This document shows, piece by piece, positions 48,076-56,720 of a stretch of DNA of 64,000 nucleotides (position 1 is its first letter; each line of letters starts with the position of its first letter). The DNA comes from Streptomyces sp. NBC_00483 (GTDB lineage: Bacteria > Actinomycetota > Actinomycetes > Streptomycetales > Streptomycetaceae). The stretch lies in the NCBI RefSeq assembly GCF_036013745.1, contig NZ_CP107880.1, forward strand, positions 5,022,001-5,086,000, read 5' to 3'. A program made the position numbers and the translations under genes. The notes beneath the pieces were generated by a model. The model was not told where the DNA came from and searched no databases. It was given only the letters and a program-made list of their open reading frames with translations.

Positions 48076-49197
48076 TCAGCGACGCGACATGTAGATGTCG
48101 AGCGCCTTGTGCAGCAGCTTGTTGAGCGGGAAGTCCCACTCGCCCAGGTATTCGGCTGCCTGGCCGCCCGTACCGACCTTGAACTGGATCAGGCCGAAGA
48201 GGTGATCGGTCTCGTCCAGCGAGTCGGAGATGCCGCGCAGGTCGTAGACGGTGGCGCCGAGCGCGTAGGAGTCGCGCAGCATCCGCCACTGCATGGCATT
48301 GGACGGGCGCACCTCGCGGCCGATGTTGTCGGAGGCGCCGTAGGAGTACCAGACGTGCCCGCCGACGACGAGCATCGTGGCGGCCGCGAGGTTCACGCCG
48401 TTGTGCCGCGCGAAGTAGAGCCGCATCCGGTTGGGGTCCTCGGTGTTGAGGGCCGTCCACATGCGCTCGAAGTACGACAGCGGGCGCGGCCGGAAGTGGT
48501 CGCGCACGGCCGTGATCTCGTACAGCCGCTGCCACTCGGCGAGGTCCTGGTAGCCGCCCTGGACGACCTCGACGCCGGCCTTCTCGGCCTTCTTGATGTT
48601 GCGCCGCCACAGCTGGTTGAACTGCTTGTGCACTTCTTCCAGGGAGCGGTTCGCGAGCGGCACCTGGAAGACATAGCGCGGCTGTACGTCGCCGAAGCCG
48701 GCGCCGCCGTCCTCGCCCTGCTGCCAGCCCATGCGGCGGAGCTTGTCGGCGACCTCGAAGGCGCGCGGCTCGATGTGGTCCGCCTCGATGTCGCGCAGGC
48801 GCTTCACATCCGCGTCCTGGATGCCCTTCTTGATGGAGGGCGCGTCCCAGCGGCGAATGATGACCGGCGGGCCCATCTTCACGGAGAAGGCGCCCTGCTG
48901 CTTCAGATGCGCGAGCATCGGGCGCAGCCACTCTTCGAGATTCGGGGCGTACCAGTTGATGACCGGGCCCTCGGGCAGGTACGCGAGATAGCGCTTGATC
49001 TTGGGGAGCTGTCGGTACAGCACGAGGCCCGCACCCACCATCTCGCCGGTGCGCTCGTCGAACCAGCCCAGGTGCTCGGAGCGCCACTCCGCCTTCACAT
49101 CTGCCCATGCGGGAACCTGCATGTGGCTCGCCGAGGGCAGGCTCTGGATGTATGCCAGATGCTGCTCTCGGCTGATGGTCCTCAGGGTCAGGCTCAT
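48076..49197 (-). CDS. femX: FemX-like peptidoglycan branch aminoacyltransferase
   Basis: A 373-residue Fem-family enzyme with two GNAT-like subdomains. It transfers glycine from Gly-tRNA to the LL-diaminopimelate of lipid II to start the cross-bridge in Streptomyces. HMQVPAWADVKAEWRSEHLGW opens the first subdomain, QLWRRNIKKAEKAGVEV the linker, and VWYSYGASDNIGREVRPSNAMQWRMLRDSY the second, with the family YGAS...RP..A motif. There is no coiled-coil tRNA-synthetase arm. It pairs with the Alr-like gene downstream. Confidence 0.92.
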   Translation of the reverse strand: MSLTLRTISREQHLAYIQSLPSASHMQVPAWADVKAEWRSEHLGWFDERTGEMVGAGLVLYRQLPKIKRYLAYLPEGPVINWYAPNLEEWLRPMLAHLKQQGAFSVKMGPPVIIRRWDAPSIKKGIQDADVKRLRDIEADHIEPRAFEVADKLRRMGWQQGEDGGAGFGDVQPRYVFQVPLANRSLEEVHKQFNQLWRRNIKKAEKAGVEVVQGGYQDLAEWQRLYEITAVRDHFRPRPLSYFERMWTALNTEDPNRMRLYFARHNGVNLAAATMLVVGGHVWYSYGASDNIGREVRPSNAMQWRMLRDSYALGATVYDLRGISDSLDETDHLFGLIQFKVGTGGQAAEYLGEWDFPLNKLLHKALDIYMSRR

Positions 49198-49347
49198 TCG
49201 GGGCGCTCCTCGGGCTGGTGTGTCCCCATGGGTACAGGGGCTCCGGCTCTCGCGCCGAAGCCTACTGCGCCCTGTGAGCGCCCCGACCGGCCGTATGGGA
49301 GGTCGGTGGTGGAGGCCGCCCCGCGGCGGCTTCCGAGGAGGGCCGCC

Positions 49348-49668
49348 TCAGCCGATGACCCCGCCGAAGAGGCCGCCATGGGCCATGCCGATGAAGAAGC
49401 CGATGGCCGACGCCCCCAGGCCCAGGATCAGGCCGAATCGTTCACGGGTCGTCTCGGAGACGAACTGGCCGTAGGCCCCGGCCAGGATGCCGACGAGCCC
49501 TGCCCAGGAGCTGAGGAGATGGAGACCGGGCCAGAGCGAGGAGATGATCGCGATCGCTCCGAGCACCACGGTCACCCCGAGCAGGGTGTCCGGCAGCGGG
49601 TGGGGCTTGCCGTCCGTGGCGAAAAGGGAGGAGGAAGCGGTGCTGTTGGGACGCATTACTTGTGCCAT
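49348..49668 (-). CDS. Small integral membrane protein
   Basis: A 106-residue protein with three hydrophobic segments (LLGVTVVLGAIAIISSLW, LSSWAGLVGILAGAYGQFV, GLILGLGASAIGFFIGMAHG) and short loops. The N-terminus (MAQVMRPNSTASSS) is polar. ATG 49668 has an excellent AGGAGG upstream. The family is conserved in Streptomyces next to rpsF, but no function is known. An inverted repeat sits between its -10 and start. Confidence 0.85.
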   Translation of the reverse strand: MAQVMRPNSTASSSLFATDGKPHPLPDTLLGVTVVLGAIAIISSLWPGLHLLSSWAGLVGILAGAYGQFVSETTRERFGLILGLGASAIGFFIGMAHGGLFGGVIG

Positions 49669-49704
49669 GGGGCACCTCCTGCGGAAGCGGCGCATCGTAG
49701 CGCC

Positions 49705-49753
49705 GTACACACCCGATGTGTACAGATTGCGGGCATGGGCTGCCGGATTTCAA
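49705..49753 (-). promoter_or_regulatory. Promoter and operator of the small membrane protein gene
   Basis: TTGAAA (49753-49748), 18 bases, CAATCT (49729-49724). The perfect inverted repeat GTACACA-CCCGA-TGTGTAC (49705-49723) abuts the -10 and covers the expected start point, a classical repressor position. Confidence 0.6.
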
Positions 49754-49908
49754 CCGGAAGCAGAGGTGCGGGTAGTCTGTACGGTCTGCACCGGTGTCTG
49801 TTCACGCCCCCGACCAGGGGCTGACTCCACTGACCAGCGCGGATCCGCTCGGCGGGGCCCGATTGTCAGTGGTGGCCGATACCGTTGCACACGCATAACA
49901 ACCCTCCT

Positions 49909-49927
49909 GCCACGGAACGACCGTGGC
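49909..49927 (+). promoter_or_regulatory. Hairpin in the rpsF leader
   Basis: GCCACGG-AACGA-CCGTGGC, a 7-bp stem about 10 bases before the strong rpsF ribosome site. It might be a site for ribosomal-protein feedback, but the conserved S6:S18 motif was not recognised with confidence. Confidence 0.35.
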
Positions 49928-49955
49928 CGCTGAGTCCAAAGGAGGTGGGTTCTAC

Positions 49956-50246
49956 ATGCGTCACTACGAGGTGATGGTCATCCTCGACCCCGATCTGGAG
50001 GAGCGCGCTGTCGCCCCCCTGATCGAGAACTTCATGTCTGTTGTCCGTGAGGGCAACGGCAAGGTGGAGAAGGTCGACACCTGGGGCCGTCGTCGTCTCT
50101 CGTACGAGATCAAGAAGAAGCCCGAGGGCATCTACTCGGTCATCGACCTGCAGGCCGAGCCTGCGGTCGTCAAGGAGCTCGACCGCCAGATGAACCTGAA
50201 CGAGTCGGTCCTCCGGACCAAGGTCCTCCGTCCCGAGACCCACTGA
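49956..50246 (+). CDS. rpsF: 30S ribosomal protein bS6
   Basis: 96 residues: [19 protein letters not shown] at the start, [20 protein letters not shown] in the middle, and [18 protein letters not shown] ending ([15 protein letters not shown]). ATG 49956 follows a full AAAGGAGGTGG. It heads the rpsF-ssb-rpsR-rplI operon. Confidence 0.98.
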   Translation: MRHYEVMVILDPDLEERAVAPLIENFMSVVREGNGKVEKVDTWGRRRLSYEIKKKPEGIYSVIDLQAEPAVVKELDRQMNLNESVLRTKVLRPETH

Positions 50247-50321
50247 ACTTCCTAGTTCAGCGGTACTCGGGATTCGAGTAGCAGCAAGCAGCCAGCAGCA
50301 AACCCGCCGAGAGGTTCCCCC

Positions 50322-50933
50322 ATGGCAGGCGAGACCGTTATCACCGTCGTCGGAAACCTGACCGACGACCCCGAGCTGCGCTTCACACCGTCCGGCGCGG
50401 CCGTCGCGAACTTCACGATCGCGTCGACGCCCCGGACGTTCGACCGCCAGACCAATGAGTGGAAGGACGGCGATGCGCTGTTCCTCCGCGCGTCGATCTG
50501 GCGTCAGGCCGCGGAGAACGTTGCCGAGTCGCTGACGCGCGGCATGCGCGTCGTCGCTCAGGGACGTCTGCGGCAGCGTTCGTACGAGACCCAGCAGGGC
50601 GAGAAGCGGACGGTCGTGGAGCTCGAGGTCGACGAGATCGGCCCCTCGCTGCGCTACGCCACCGCCAAGGTCACCAAGACCCCCGGTCGTGGTGGCCAGG
50701 GTGGCGGCGGCGGATTCGGCGGCGGCCAGCAGGGCGGCGGCGGTGGCGGCTGGGGCGGCGGCCCCGGCGGCCAGCAGGGCGGTCAGGGAGGTGGCCAGGG
50801 CGGAGCCCCGGCCAACGACCCCTGGGCGACCGGTGCGCCGGCCGGCGGCGGCCAGCAGGGCGGCGGCGGTGGCGGCTGGGGCGGAAGCTCCGGCGGCTCC
50901 GGCGGCGGCTACTCGGACGAGCCCCCCTTCTAG
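50322..50933 (+). CDS. ssb: Single-stranded DNA-binding protein
   Basis: A 203-residue SSB. The OB fold covers about 1-115 ([53 protein letters not shown]). The linker is extremely Gly/Gln-rich with two near-identical [14 protein letters not shown] blocks. The acidic tip DEPPF is the partner-binding tail. It is the essential paralogue that lies between rpsF and rpsR. Confidence 0.97.
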   Translation: MAGETVITVVGNLTDDPELRFTPSGAAVANFTIASTPRTFDRQTNEWKDGDALFLRASIWRQAAENVAESLTRGMRVVAQGRLRQRSYETQQGEKRTVVELEVDEIGPSLRYATAKVTKTPGRGGQGGGGGFGGGQQGGGGGGWGGGPGGQQGGQGGGQGGAPANDPWATGAPAGGGQQGGGGGGWGGSSGGSGGGYSDEPPF

Positions 50934-50996
50934 GGATCACTCCCTTTCAGGGCTGGGTTCGCACCCCACACTTCTTGATCACACAGGAGAAACACC

Positions 50997-51233
50997 ATGG
51001 CGAAGCCGCCTGTGCGCAAGCCTAAGAAGAAGGTCTGCGCTTTCTGCAAGGACAAGGTCACGTACGTGGACTACAAGGACACGAACATGCTGCGGAAGTT
51101 CATTTCCGACCGCGGCAAGATCCGTGCCCGCCGAGTGACCGGCAACTGCACGCAGCACCAGCGTGACGTCGCCACGGCCGTGAAGAACAGCCGTGAGATG
51201 GCGCTGCTGCCCTACACGTCCACCGCGCGATAA
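50997..51233 (+). CDS. rpsR: 30S ribosomal protein bS18 (cysteine-containing)
   Basis: 78 residues: [21 protein letters not shown], then [29 protein letters not shown]. Three Cys (two in CAFC, one in GNC) suggest the zinc-binding form; streptomycetes usually also hold a Cys-free paralogue elsewhere for zinc shortage. ATG 50997 is preceded by AGGAGAA. Confidence 0.97.
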   Translation: MAKPPVRKPKKKVCAFCKDKVTYVDYKDTNMLRKFISDRGKIRARRVTGNCTQHQRDVATAVKNSREMALLPYTSTAR

Positions 51234-51251
51234 GGAAAGGGTGACCGAAAC

Positions 51252-51698
51252 ATGAAGATCATCCTGACCCACGAGGTCTCTGGCCTCGGCACCGCCGGCG
51301 AGGTCGTCGACGTCAAGGACGGGTACGCCCGTAACTACCTGATCCCGCGGAAGTTCGCTATCCGCTGGACCAAGGGTGGCGAGCAGGACGTGGCGCAGAT
51401 CCGCCGCGCCCGCAAGATCCACGAGATCGCCACCATCGAGCAGGCCAACGAGATCAAGGCCAAGCTCGAGGGCACCTCGGTCCGTCTGGCCGTCCGCTCC
51501 GGCGACGCCGGTCGTCTCTTCGGTTCCGTCACCCCGGCCGACGTCGCCTCGGCGATCGAGGCTGCCGGTGGCCCGAAGGTCGACAAGCGCCGTGTCGAGC
51601 TGGGCTCGCCGATCAAGTCGCTCGGTGGCCACGAGGCCTCCGTGCGTCTGCACCCCGAGGTTGCCGCCAAGGTCAACATCGAGGTCGTCTCTGCCTGA
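51252..51698 (+). CDS. rplI: 50S ribosomal protein bL9
   Basis: 148 residues with the N-terminal domain [21 protein letters not shown]...[13 protein letters not shown], a long linking helix and the C-terminal domain [14 protein letters not shown]...[20 protein letters not shown]. It is the last gene of the operon and is followed by a strong terminator. Confidence 0.98.
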   Translation: MKIILTHEVSGLGTAGEVVDVKDGYARNYLIPRKFAIRWTKGGEQDVAQIRRARKIHEIATIEQANEIKAKLEGTSVRLAVRSGDAGRLFGSVTPADVASAIEAAGGPKVDKRRVELGSPIKSLGGHEASVRLHPEVAAKVNIEVVSA

Positions 51699-51725
51699 GC
51701 ACTGCCCTGAGCAGCGCTGAAGCAC

Positions 51726-51761
51726 ATGTGGGGCCGCACCCTTCGGGGTGCGGCCCCACAT
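51726..51761 (+). terminator. Terminator of the rpsF operon
   Basis: ATGTGGGGCCGCACCC (51726-51741), TTCG loop, GGGTGCGGCCCCACAT (51746-51761): 16 perfect pairs closed by the very stable C(UUCG)G tetraloop. Confidence 0.93.
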
Positions 51762-51788
51762 GCTTGCTGTCTGCTGCTTGCCGGCTGC

Positions 51789-51802
51789 GTTTCACGTGAA
51801 AC
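51789..51802. other. parS site (perfect)
   Basis: GTTTCACGTGAAAC, first of a pair in the rplI-MATE convergent gap. Confidence 0.95.
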
Positions 51803-51870
51803 CGTGGAACGGTCTGACGGACTGCTTTGGTGTACGACCGGCTTCGCTGAACGCCGTTTCGCTGTTCACG

Positions 51871-51884
51871 GTTTCACGTGAAAC
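51871..51884. other. parS site (perfect)
   Basis: GTTTCACGTGAAAC, second of the pair, 82 bases from the first. Confidence 0.95.
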
Positions 51885-51897
51885 AGCCCGCTTCGAG

Positions 51898-53235
51898 TCA
51901 GCGCGTCGCGCCCGTCACGGCCCAGCGTCCTGAGCGGTAGCGGATCCAGAGCGTGATCATGCGCACCGTCATCATCAGCGCCATCGCGCCCCATACCGCG
52001 GTGAGACCACCGCCGAGGACGGGGACCAGTAGCGCCACTGGCGTGAAGATGGCGAAGGTGACCAGCATGGCCCAGGCCAGATACGGACCGTCGCCCGCGC
52101 CCATGAGGACACCGTCCAGGACATAGACGATCCCGCAAATGGGCTGGGAAAGGGCCACGACGATGAGGGCGGGCAGCGCGACGTCCTGCACGAGCTGATC
52201 GCTCGTGAACAGCGGGACGAACAGAGGTCTGGCGGCGACGATCAGTACGCCAAGGACGACTCCCGCGGCGATCCCCCACTCCACCATCCGGCGGCAGACG
52301 GCCCGTGCGCCCGGAGCGTCGTCCGCTCCGAGGTAGCGGCCGATGATCGCCTGGCCGGCGATGGCGATGGCGTCGAGAGCGAAGGCCGTCAGACTCCACA
52401 GCGACAGGATGATCTGGTGCGCGGCCACATCGGCGTCACCGAGCCGGGCCGCGACGGCCGTCGCGATCATCAGGATCGCCCGGAGCGAGATCGTACGGAC
52501 CAGGAGCGGCGCGCCTGCCTGGGCGCAGGCCTTGATGCCGGCGGCATCTGGACGCAGCGAAGCTCCATGGCGGCGGGCGCCGCGGATCACGACGACGAGA
52601 TAGACGGCGGCCATGCCGACCTGGGCGATGACGGTGCCCCAGGCCGAACCCGCGATGCCCAGTCCGGCACCGTAGACGAGCGCGACGTTCAGCCCGGCAT
52701 TGGCGACGAAGCCGGCGATCGCCACATAGAGAGGGGTCTTGGTGTTCTGCAGCCCGCGCAGCACACCGGTGGCGGCGAGGACGATGAGCATCGGGGGAAT
52801 GCCGAGCGAGGAAATGCGCAGGTAGGTGATCGCGTAGGGCGTCGCCGTGTCGGAAGCGCCGAAGAGCTCGACCAGCGCCGGGGCCGTGGGCAGGGCGACC
52901 GCGACCACCACGGCTCCGAGGAACAGGGCGAGCCAGATGCCGTCCATGCCCTGCTGGATGGCGGACTTCAGATCGCCGGAGCCGACGCGGCGGGCAACCG
53001 CCGCGGTGGTCGCGTAGGCGAGGAAGACGAAGATGCTGACCGCGGTCTGCAGCAGGGCCGAGGCGACGGCAAGTCCGGCGAGCTGTGAGGTGCCGAGATG
53101 GCCGACGATGGCGCTGTCGGCCATGAGGAAAAGAGGCTCGGCGACGAGTGCGCCAAAGGCGGGAACGGCGAGGGCGACGATCTCTCGGTCGTGCCGGCGT
53201 CGGGCGGCCTTGGGTGTCGCGGGAGCCTGTGTCAT
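51898..53235 (-). CDS. MATE family efflux transporter (DinF-like)
   Basis: A 445-residue multidrug and toxin extrusion protein with 12 helices. It begins REIVALAVPAFGALVAEPLFLMADSAIVGHLG, the family's first helix pair, and the second half repeats the pattern (RTISLRAILMIATAVAARLG). GVLRGLQNTKTPLYVAIAG and GVLMGAGDGPYLAW are the DinF-type motifs. ATG 53235 has no ribosome site; TAGATT ends 8 bases before it, suggesting a leaderless message. The substrate is unknown. Confidence 0.92.
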   Translation of the reverse strand: MTQAPATPKAARRRHDREIVALAVPAFGALVAEPLFLMADSAIVGHLGTSQLAGLAVASALLQTAVSIFVFLAYATTAAVARRVGSGDLKSAIQQGMDGIWLALFLGAVVVAVALPTAPALVELFGASDTATPYAITYLRISSLGIPPMLIVLAATGVLRGLQNTKTPLYVAIAGFVANAGLNVALVYGAGLGIAGSAWGTVIAQVGMAAVYLVVVIRGARRHGASLRPDAAGIKACAQAGAPLLVRTISLRAILMIATAVAARLGDADVAAHQIILSLWSLTAFALDAIAIAGQAIIGRYLGADDAPGARAVCRRMVEWGIAAGVVLGVLIVAARPLFVPLFTSDQLVQDVALPALIVVALSQPICGIVYVLDGVLMGAGDGPYLAWAMLVTFAIFTPVALLVPVLGGGLTAVWGAMALMMTVRMITLWIRYRSGRWAVTGATR

Positions 53236-53694
53236 GGGCACCAATCTAATCTTCCACAGGTAAGAGATGCAACGCGATAATGACCCTTACTTGTGGAGGT
53301 CTTCCGCGTGTCGCGCGGCGGGGCCGACGGAGATCTTGGGCCGACTGGGAAAGTTTTTCTTCTGCACAGCCGGTGGACGGGAAAACCGCAGGTCAAAGCC
53401 TATGTATGGAATAGCCTGAGGGCTTGTTCACAGGACTGTCCACCGTGTCGTGCACAGGTTTTCCCTGGTTCTCCACAGCGAGGGGCCCGTCATCCACACC
53501 GCCTGTGGATAACCAGATTGGCTGACGGTGCAGACAGGCCTACCGTGGTGCGGCGCCCACCGTGTCCCGCGACCTCGGAAACCTCACAAAACCGACGCGT
53601 CAGAAGCGGAGTTGGGCCTCTTATTTGTCAGTGTCGTGCCGTAGGAATGAGGGGTACGGCGAGGTCCGCTCGGCGGACGGGAGGAGGCGGCCCG
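53236..53694. other. MATE-dnaB divergent gap with DnaA-box cluster
   Basis: DnaA-box-like 9-mers: 53372 (CCGTCCACC, reverse), 53424 (TTGTTCACA), 53436 (CTGTCCACC), 53469 (TTCTCCACA), 53490 (TCATCCACA) and 53504 (TTATCCACA, reverse); weaker ones lie at 53250 and 53292. Nothing else recognisable is in the gap besides the two promoters. Confidence 0.7.
53518..53546 (+). promoter_or_regulatory. dnaB promoter candidate
   Basis: TTGGCT (53518-53523), 17 bases, TACCGT (53541-53546). The DnaA box at 53504-53512 lies 5 bases upstream of the -35. Confidence 0.5.
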
Positions 53695-55173
53695 GTGAGT
53701 ATCTCCGAGCCATTGGACGACCCCTGGGCCGACGACGGTCCCAGCGATCGCCTCCCCGCTTCCCGGCCGTTCCGGGGCGGTGGCCGAGGCCAGGGTGACC
53801 AGCACGAGCGGGGCAGCGAGGGCGGTGGTTGGGACGAGGGCCCTGCCACCTTCGAGCGCGTCCCGCCGCAGGACCTGGACGCCGAGCAGTCCGTGCTCGG
53901 CGGCATGCTCCTGTCGAAGGACGCGATCGCCGACGTCGTGGAGGTCATCAAGGGGGCCGACTTCTACAAGCCGGCCCACGAAACGATCTTCCAGGCAGTC
54001 CTCGACGTCTATGCCAAGGGCGAGCCCGCCGACCCGATCACCATCGCCGCGGAGCTGACCAAGCGCGGCGAGATCAACAAGGTGGGTGGCGCATCGTATC
54101 TGCACACCCTCGTGCAGACGGTCCCGACGGCGGCGAACGCCGAGTACTACGCGGAGATCGTCCACGAGCGCGCCGTACTGCGTCGTCTCGTCGAGGCGGG
54201 CACGCGGATCACGCAGATGGGATACGCGGGCGACGACGACGTCGACGAGATCGTCAACAGAGCGCAGGCCGAGGTCTACGCGGTCACCGAGCAGCGCACC
54301 AGCGAGGACTACCTCCCGCTCGGCGACATCATGGAGGGCGCGCTCGACGAGATCGAGGCGATCGGTTCGCGCAGCGGTGAGATGACCGGTGTGCCGACAG
54401 GCTTCACCGACTTCGACTCGCTCACCAACGGTCTGCACCCGGGCCAGATGATCGTCATCGCGGCCCGCCCCGCCATGGGTAAGTCCACGCTGGCACTGGA
54501 CTTCGCGCGCGCCGCGTCGATCAAGAACAACCTGCCCAGCGTCATCTTCTCCCTCGAAATGGGGCGCAACGAGATCGCGATGCGCCTGCTGTCGGCCGAG
54601 GCGCGCGTGGCCCTGCACCACATGCGCTCCGGCACGATGACGGACGAGGACTGGACGCGGCTCGCGCGCCGGATGCCCGAGGTCTCGGCCGCGCCGCTGT
54701 ACATCGACGACTCCCCGAACCTGTCGATGATGGAGATCCGCGCGAAGTGCCGCCGGCTCAAGCAGCGCAACGACATCAAGCTCGTGATCATCGACTATCT
54801 GCAGCTGATGCAGGCCGGTGGCTCGAAGCGCTCCGAGAGCCGTCAGCAGGAGGTCTCGGACATGTCCCGAAACCTGAAGCTGCTGGCCAAGGAGCTGGAG
54901 CTGCCGGTGATCGCGCTCTCCCAGCTGAACCGTGGCCCCGAGCAGCGCACGGACAAGAAGCCGATGGTCTCCGACCTGCGTGAGTCCGGCTCCATCGAGC
55001 AGGACGCCGACATGGTCATCCTTCTGCACCGTGAGGACGCGTACGAGAAGGAGTCTCCACGCGCGGGCGAGGCGGACATCATCGTCGGCAAGCACCGTAA
55101 TGGTCCGACGGCCACGATCACCGTCGCCTTCCAGGGCCACTACTCGCGCTTCGTGGACATGGCGCAGACCTGA
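53695..55173 (+). CDS. dnaB: Replicative DNA helicase DnaB
   Basis: A 492-residue hexameric 5'-3' helicase. The N-terminal domain begins ERVPPQDLDAEQSVLGGMLLSKDAI (about 45-70). The RecA-like domain has Walker A ARPAMGKST, LEMGRNEIAMRLLS and Walker B VIIDYLQLM, with the C-terminal QDADMVILLHR. No intein interrupts it. GTG 53695 has GGAGG upstream. Its likely loader DciA is encoded at 13.2 kb. Confidence 0.97.
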   Translation: MSISEPLDDPWADDGPSDRLPASRPFRGGGRGQGDQHERGSEGGGWDEGPATFERVPPQDLDAEQSVLGGMLLSKDAIADVVEVIKGADFYKPAHETIFQAVLDVYAKGEPADPITIAAELTKRGEINKVGGASYLHTLVQTVPTAANAEYYAEIVHERAVLRRLVEAGTRITQMGYAGDDDVDEIVNRAQAEVYAVTEQRTSEDYLPLGDIMEGALDEIEAIGSRSGEMTGVPTGFTDFDSLTNGLHPGQMIVIAARPAMGKSTLALDFARAASIKNNLPSVIFSLEMGRNEIAMRLLSAEARVALHHMRSGTMTDEDWTRLARRMPEVSAAPLYIDDSPNLSMMEIRAKCRRLKQRNDIKLVIIDYLQLMQAGGSKRSESRQQEVSDMSRNLKLLAKELELPVIALSQLNRGPEQRTDKKPMVSDLRESGSIEQDADMVILLHREDAYEKESPRAGEADIIVGKHRNGPTATITVAFQGHYSRFVDMAQT

Positions 55174-55273
55174 TCGGAAGACGGGTGGGGCGAGCACCCC
55201 GGCTGCTCTGGAGAAGATCAGCCTCCGGTGAAATCCGCTCGACGTAGGTCGTCGGTCGGGATGGACTGGGCGC

Positions 55274-56656
55274 ATGACGACATCCCCGGAAGAGTTGTTG
55301 CCCACCACGCGTCGCGCCCTCCTGCACCGCATCGCTGTAGCCCAGAGCGAAGGGCGGGCGCCCTCACTCGTGGCCGCGGTCGCGCGGGACGGCGAGCTGG
55401 TGTGGACCGGGTCGCGTACCTCGGTGGACGGGCACGGGCCGGACGAGCACGTGCAGTACCGGATCGGGTCGATCACCAAGACGTTCACGGCCGTGCTGGT
55501 GCTGCGGCTGCGCGACGAAGGGCTTCTCGACCTGGCGGACCCGCTCGAGAAGCATCTGCCCGACACCGGTGCCGGCACGGTCACCATCGCCGAACTGCTC
55601 GCCCACACCGGCGGGCTGGCTGCGGAGACTCCGGGGGAATGGTGGGAGCGGAGCCCGGGGAGCCGACGCCCGACCCTCGCGGACGTCCTCGGCGAGCAGC
55701 CCTTCCGGCACCCCGTCGGCCGTCGCCACCACTACTCCAACCCCGGCTATACGCTCCTGGGCGCCCTGGTCGAGGCGGTGCGCGGGGTGTCCTGGGAGGA
55801 GGCCCTGCGCGACGAGATCCTCGAACCGCTGGGGCTGACCCGCACCAGCGTCCAACCGCAGCACCCGCACGCCGGGGGCTGGGCCGTGCACCCGTACGCA
55901 GATGTGCTGCTTCCGGAGCCGAGCGAGGATCTGGGCCTGATGGCCCCTGCCGGTCAACTGTGGTCCACCACCCGGGACTTGGCCGTCTTCGCGTCCTTCC
56001 TCACAGTCGGAGACGAGCGGGTGCTGAGTGCGGACTCCGTCCGGGAGCTGCGGACCCCCGCGGCGCCGACGCTGCCCGGCAACTGGGAGGCCTCGTACGG
56101 GCTCGGCATGCAGGTGGTGCGGGGCGGCGGCCTCACCTTGGCCGGACACACCGGCTCGCTGCCGGGGTTCGTGGCGGGGCTGTGGCTGTGCGAAGAAGAG
56201 GGACTCGTGGCGGTCGCTCTCGCCAACTGCACGACGGGGGTGCCCGTGGCGACGCTGGCCGCCGAGCTGTTGGGGATCGTCGCCGAGGCCGAACCAAGGC
56301 TGCCCGAGCCGTGGCGACCGCTCCCCGAAGTGAAGGCTTCCGAACTGGAGCTGGTGGGGCCCTGGTACTGGGGGACACAGGCCGTGGTGCTGCGCCTGGC
56401 GGCCGACGGTGGAGTGGAGATGGGGCCGGCGGCCGAGGGCGGGCGACGCTCCCGGTTCCGGTCGAACGGGGATGGCACCTGGACCGGGCTCGACGGCTAC
56501 TACGCGGGGGAGCTGCTCCGGGCCGTCCGGCGGGACGATGGGGCGGTGAGCCACCTCGACCTCGGTTCCTTCGTCTTCACGCGGGAGCCGTACCCGGCGG
56601 ACGGGCCCGTTCCTGGCGGGGTGGATCCGGAGGGGTGGCGGGGCATTCCGCGGTGA
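55274..56656 (+). CDS. Serine hydrolase, beta-lactamase/DD-peptidase family (class C type)
   Basis: A 460-residue penicillin-recognising hydrolase. The three active-site motifs are present: SITK (Ser66, Lys69), YSN (154-156) and HTG (292-294). A second, beta-rich domain of about 120 residues follows (ELELVGPWYWGTQAVVL...), as in esterase or D-aminopeptidase-like members. No signal peptide is seen, so it probably acts in the cytoplasm, which argues against a beta-lactamase role. ATG 55274 lacks a clear ribosome site. It ends next to a parS-terminator palindrome. Confidence 0.88.
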   Translation: MTTSPEELLPTTRRALLHRIAVAQSEGRAPSLVAAVARDGELVWTGSRTSVDGHGPDEHVQYRIGSITKTFTAVLVLRLRDEGLLDLADPLEKHLPDTGAGTVTIAELLAHTGGLAAETPGEWWERSPGSRRPTLADVLGEQPFRHPVGRRHHYSNPGYTLLGALVEAVRGVSWEEALRDEILEPLGLTRTSVQPQHPHAGGWAVHPYADVLLPEPSEDLGLMAPAGQLWSTTRDLAVFASFLTVGDERVLSADSVRELRTPAAPTLPGNWEASYGLGMQVVRGGGLTLAGHTGSLPGFVAGLWLCEEEGLVAVALANCTTGVPVATLAAELLGIVAEAEPRLPEPWRPLPEVKASELELVGPWYWGTQAVVLRLAADGGVEMGPAAEGGRRSRFRSNGDGTWTGLDGYYAGELLRAVRRDDGAVSHLDLGSFVFTREPYPADGPVPGGVDPEGWRGIPR

Positions 56657-56668
56657 TGCGCGGCTCCG

Positions 56669-56702
56669 TCGGTCGGCTGTTTCACGTGAAACAGCCGACC
56701 GA
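56669..56702. terminator. 34-bp perfect palindrome: terminator with parS at its centre
   Basis: TCGGTCGGCT-[parS]-AGCCGACCGA, symmetrical around 56685/56686. It lies 12 bases after the hydrolase stop and 18 bases from the end of the convergent GNAT gene. Confidence 0.85.
56679..56692. other. parS site (perfect) at the palindrome centre
   Basis: GTTTCACGTGAAAC forming the tip of the terminator stem. Confidence 0.95.
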
Positions 56703-56720
56703 TCGACTCCCCGGCCCCGA

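Noticed and set aside
49860..49955. S6:S18 autoregulatory leader of rpsF
   Set aside because: A hairpin exists, but the conserved CCG-bulge motif could not be recognised with confidence; kept only as a hairpin.
50670..50900. Gly-rich repeats in ssb as an assembly artefact
   Set aside because: Gly/Gln-rich linkers with repeated blocks are normal in actinobacterial SSB proteins and the acidic tip is intact.
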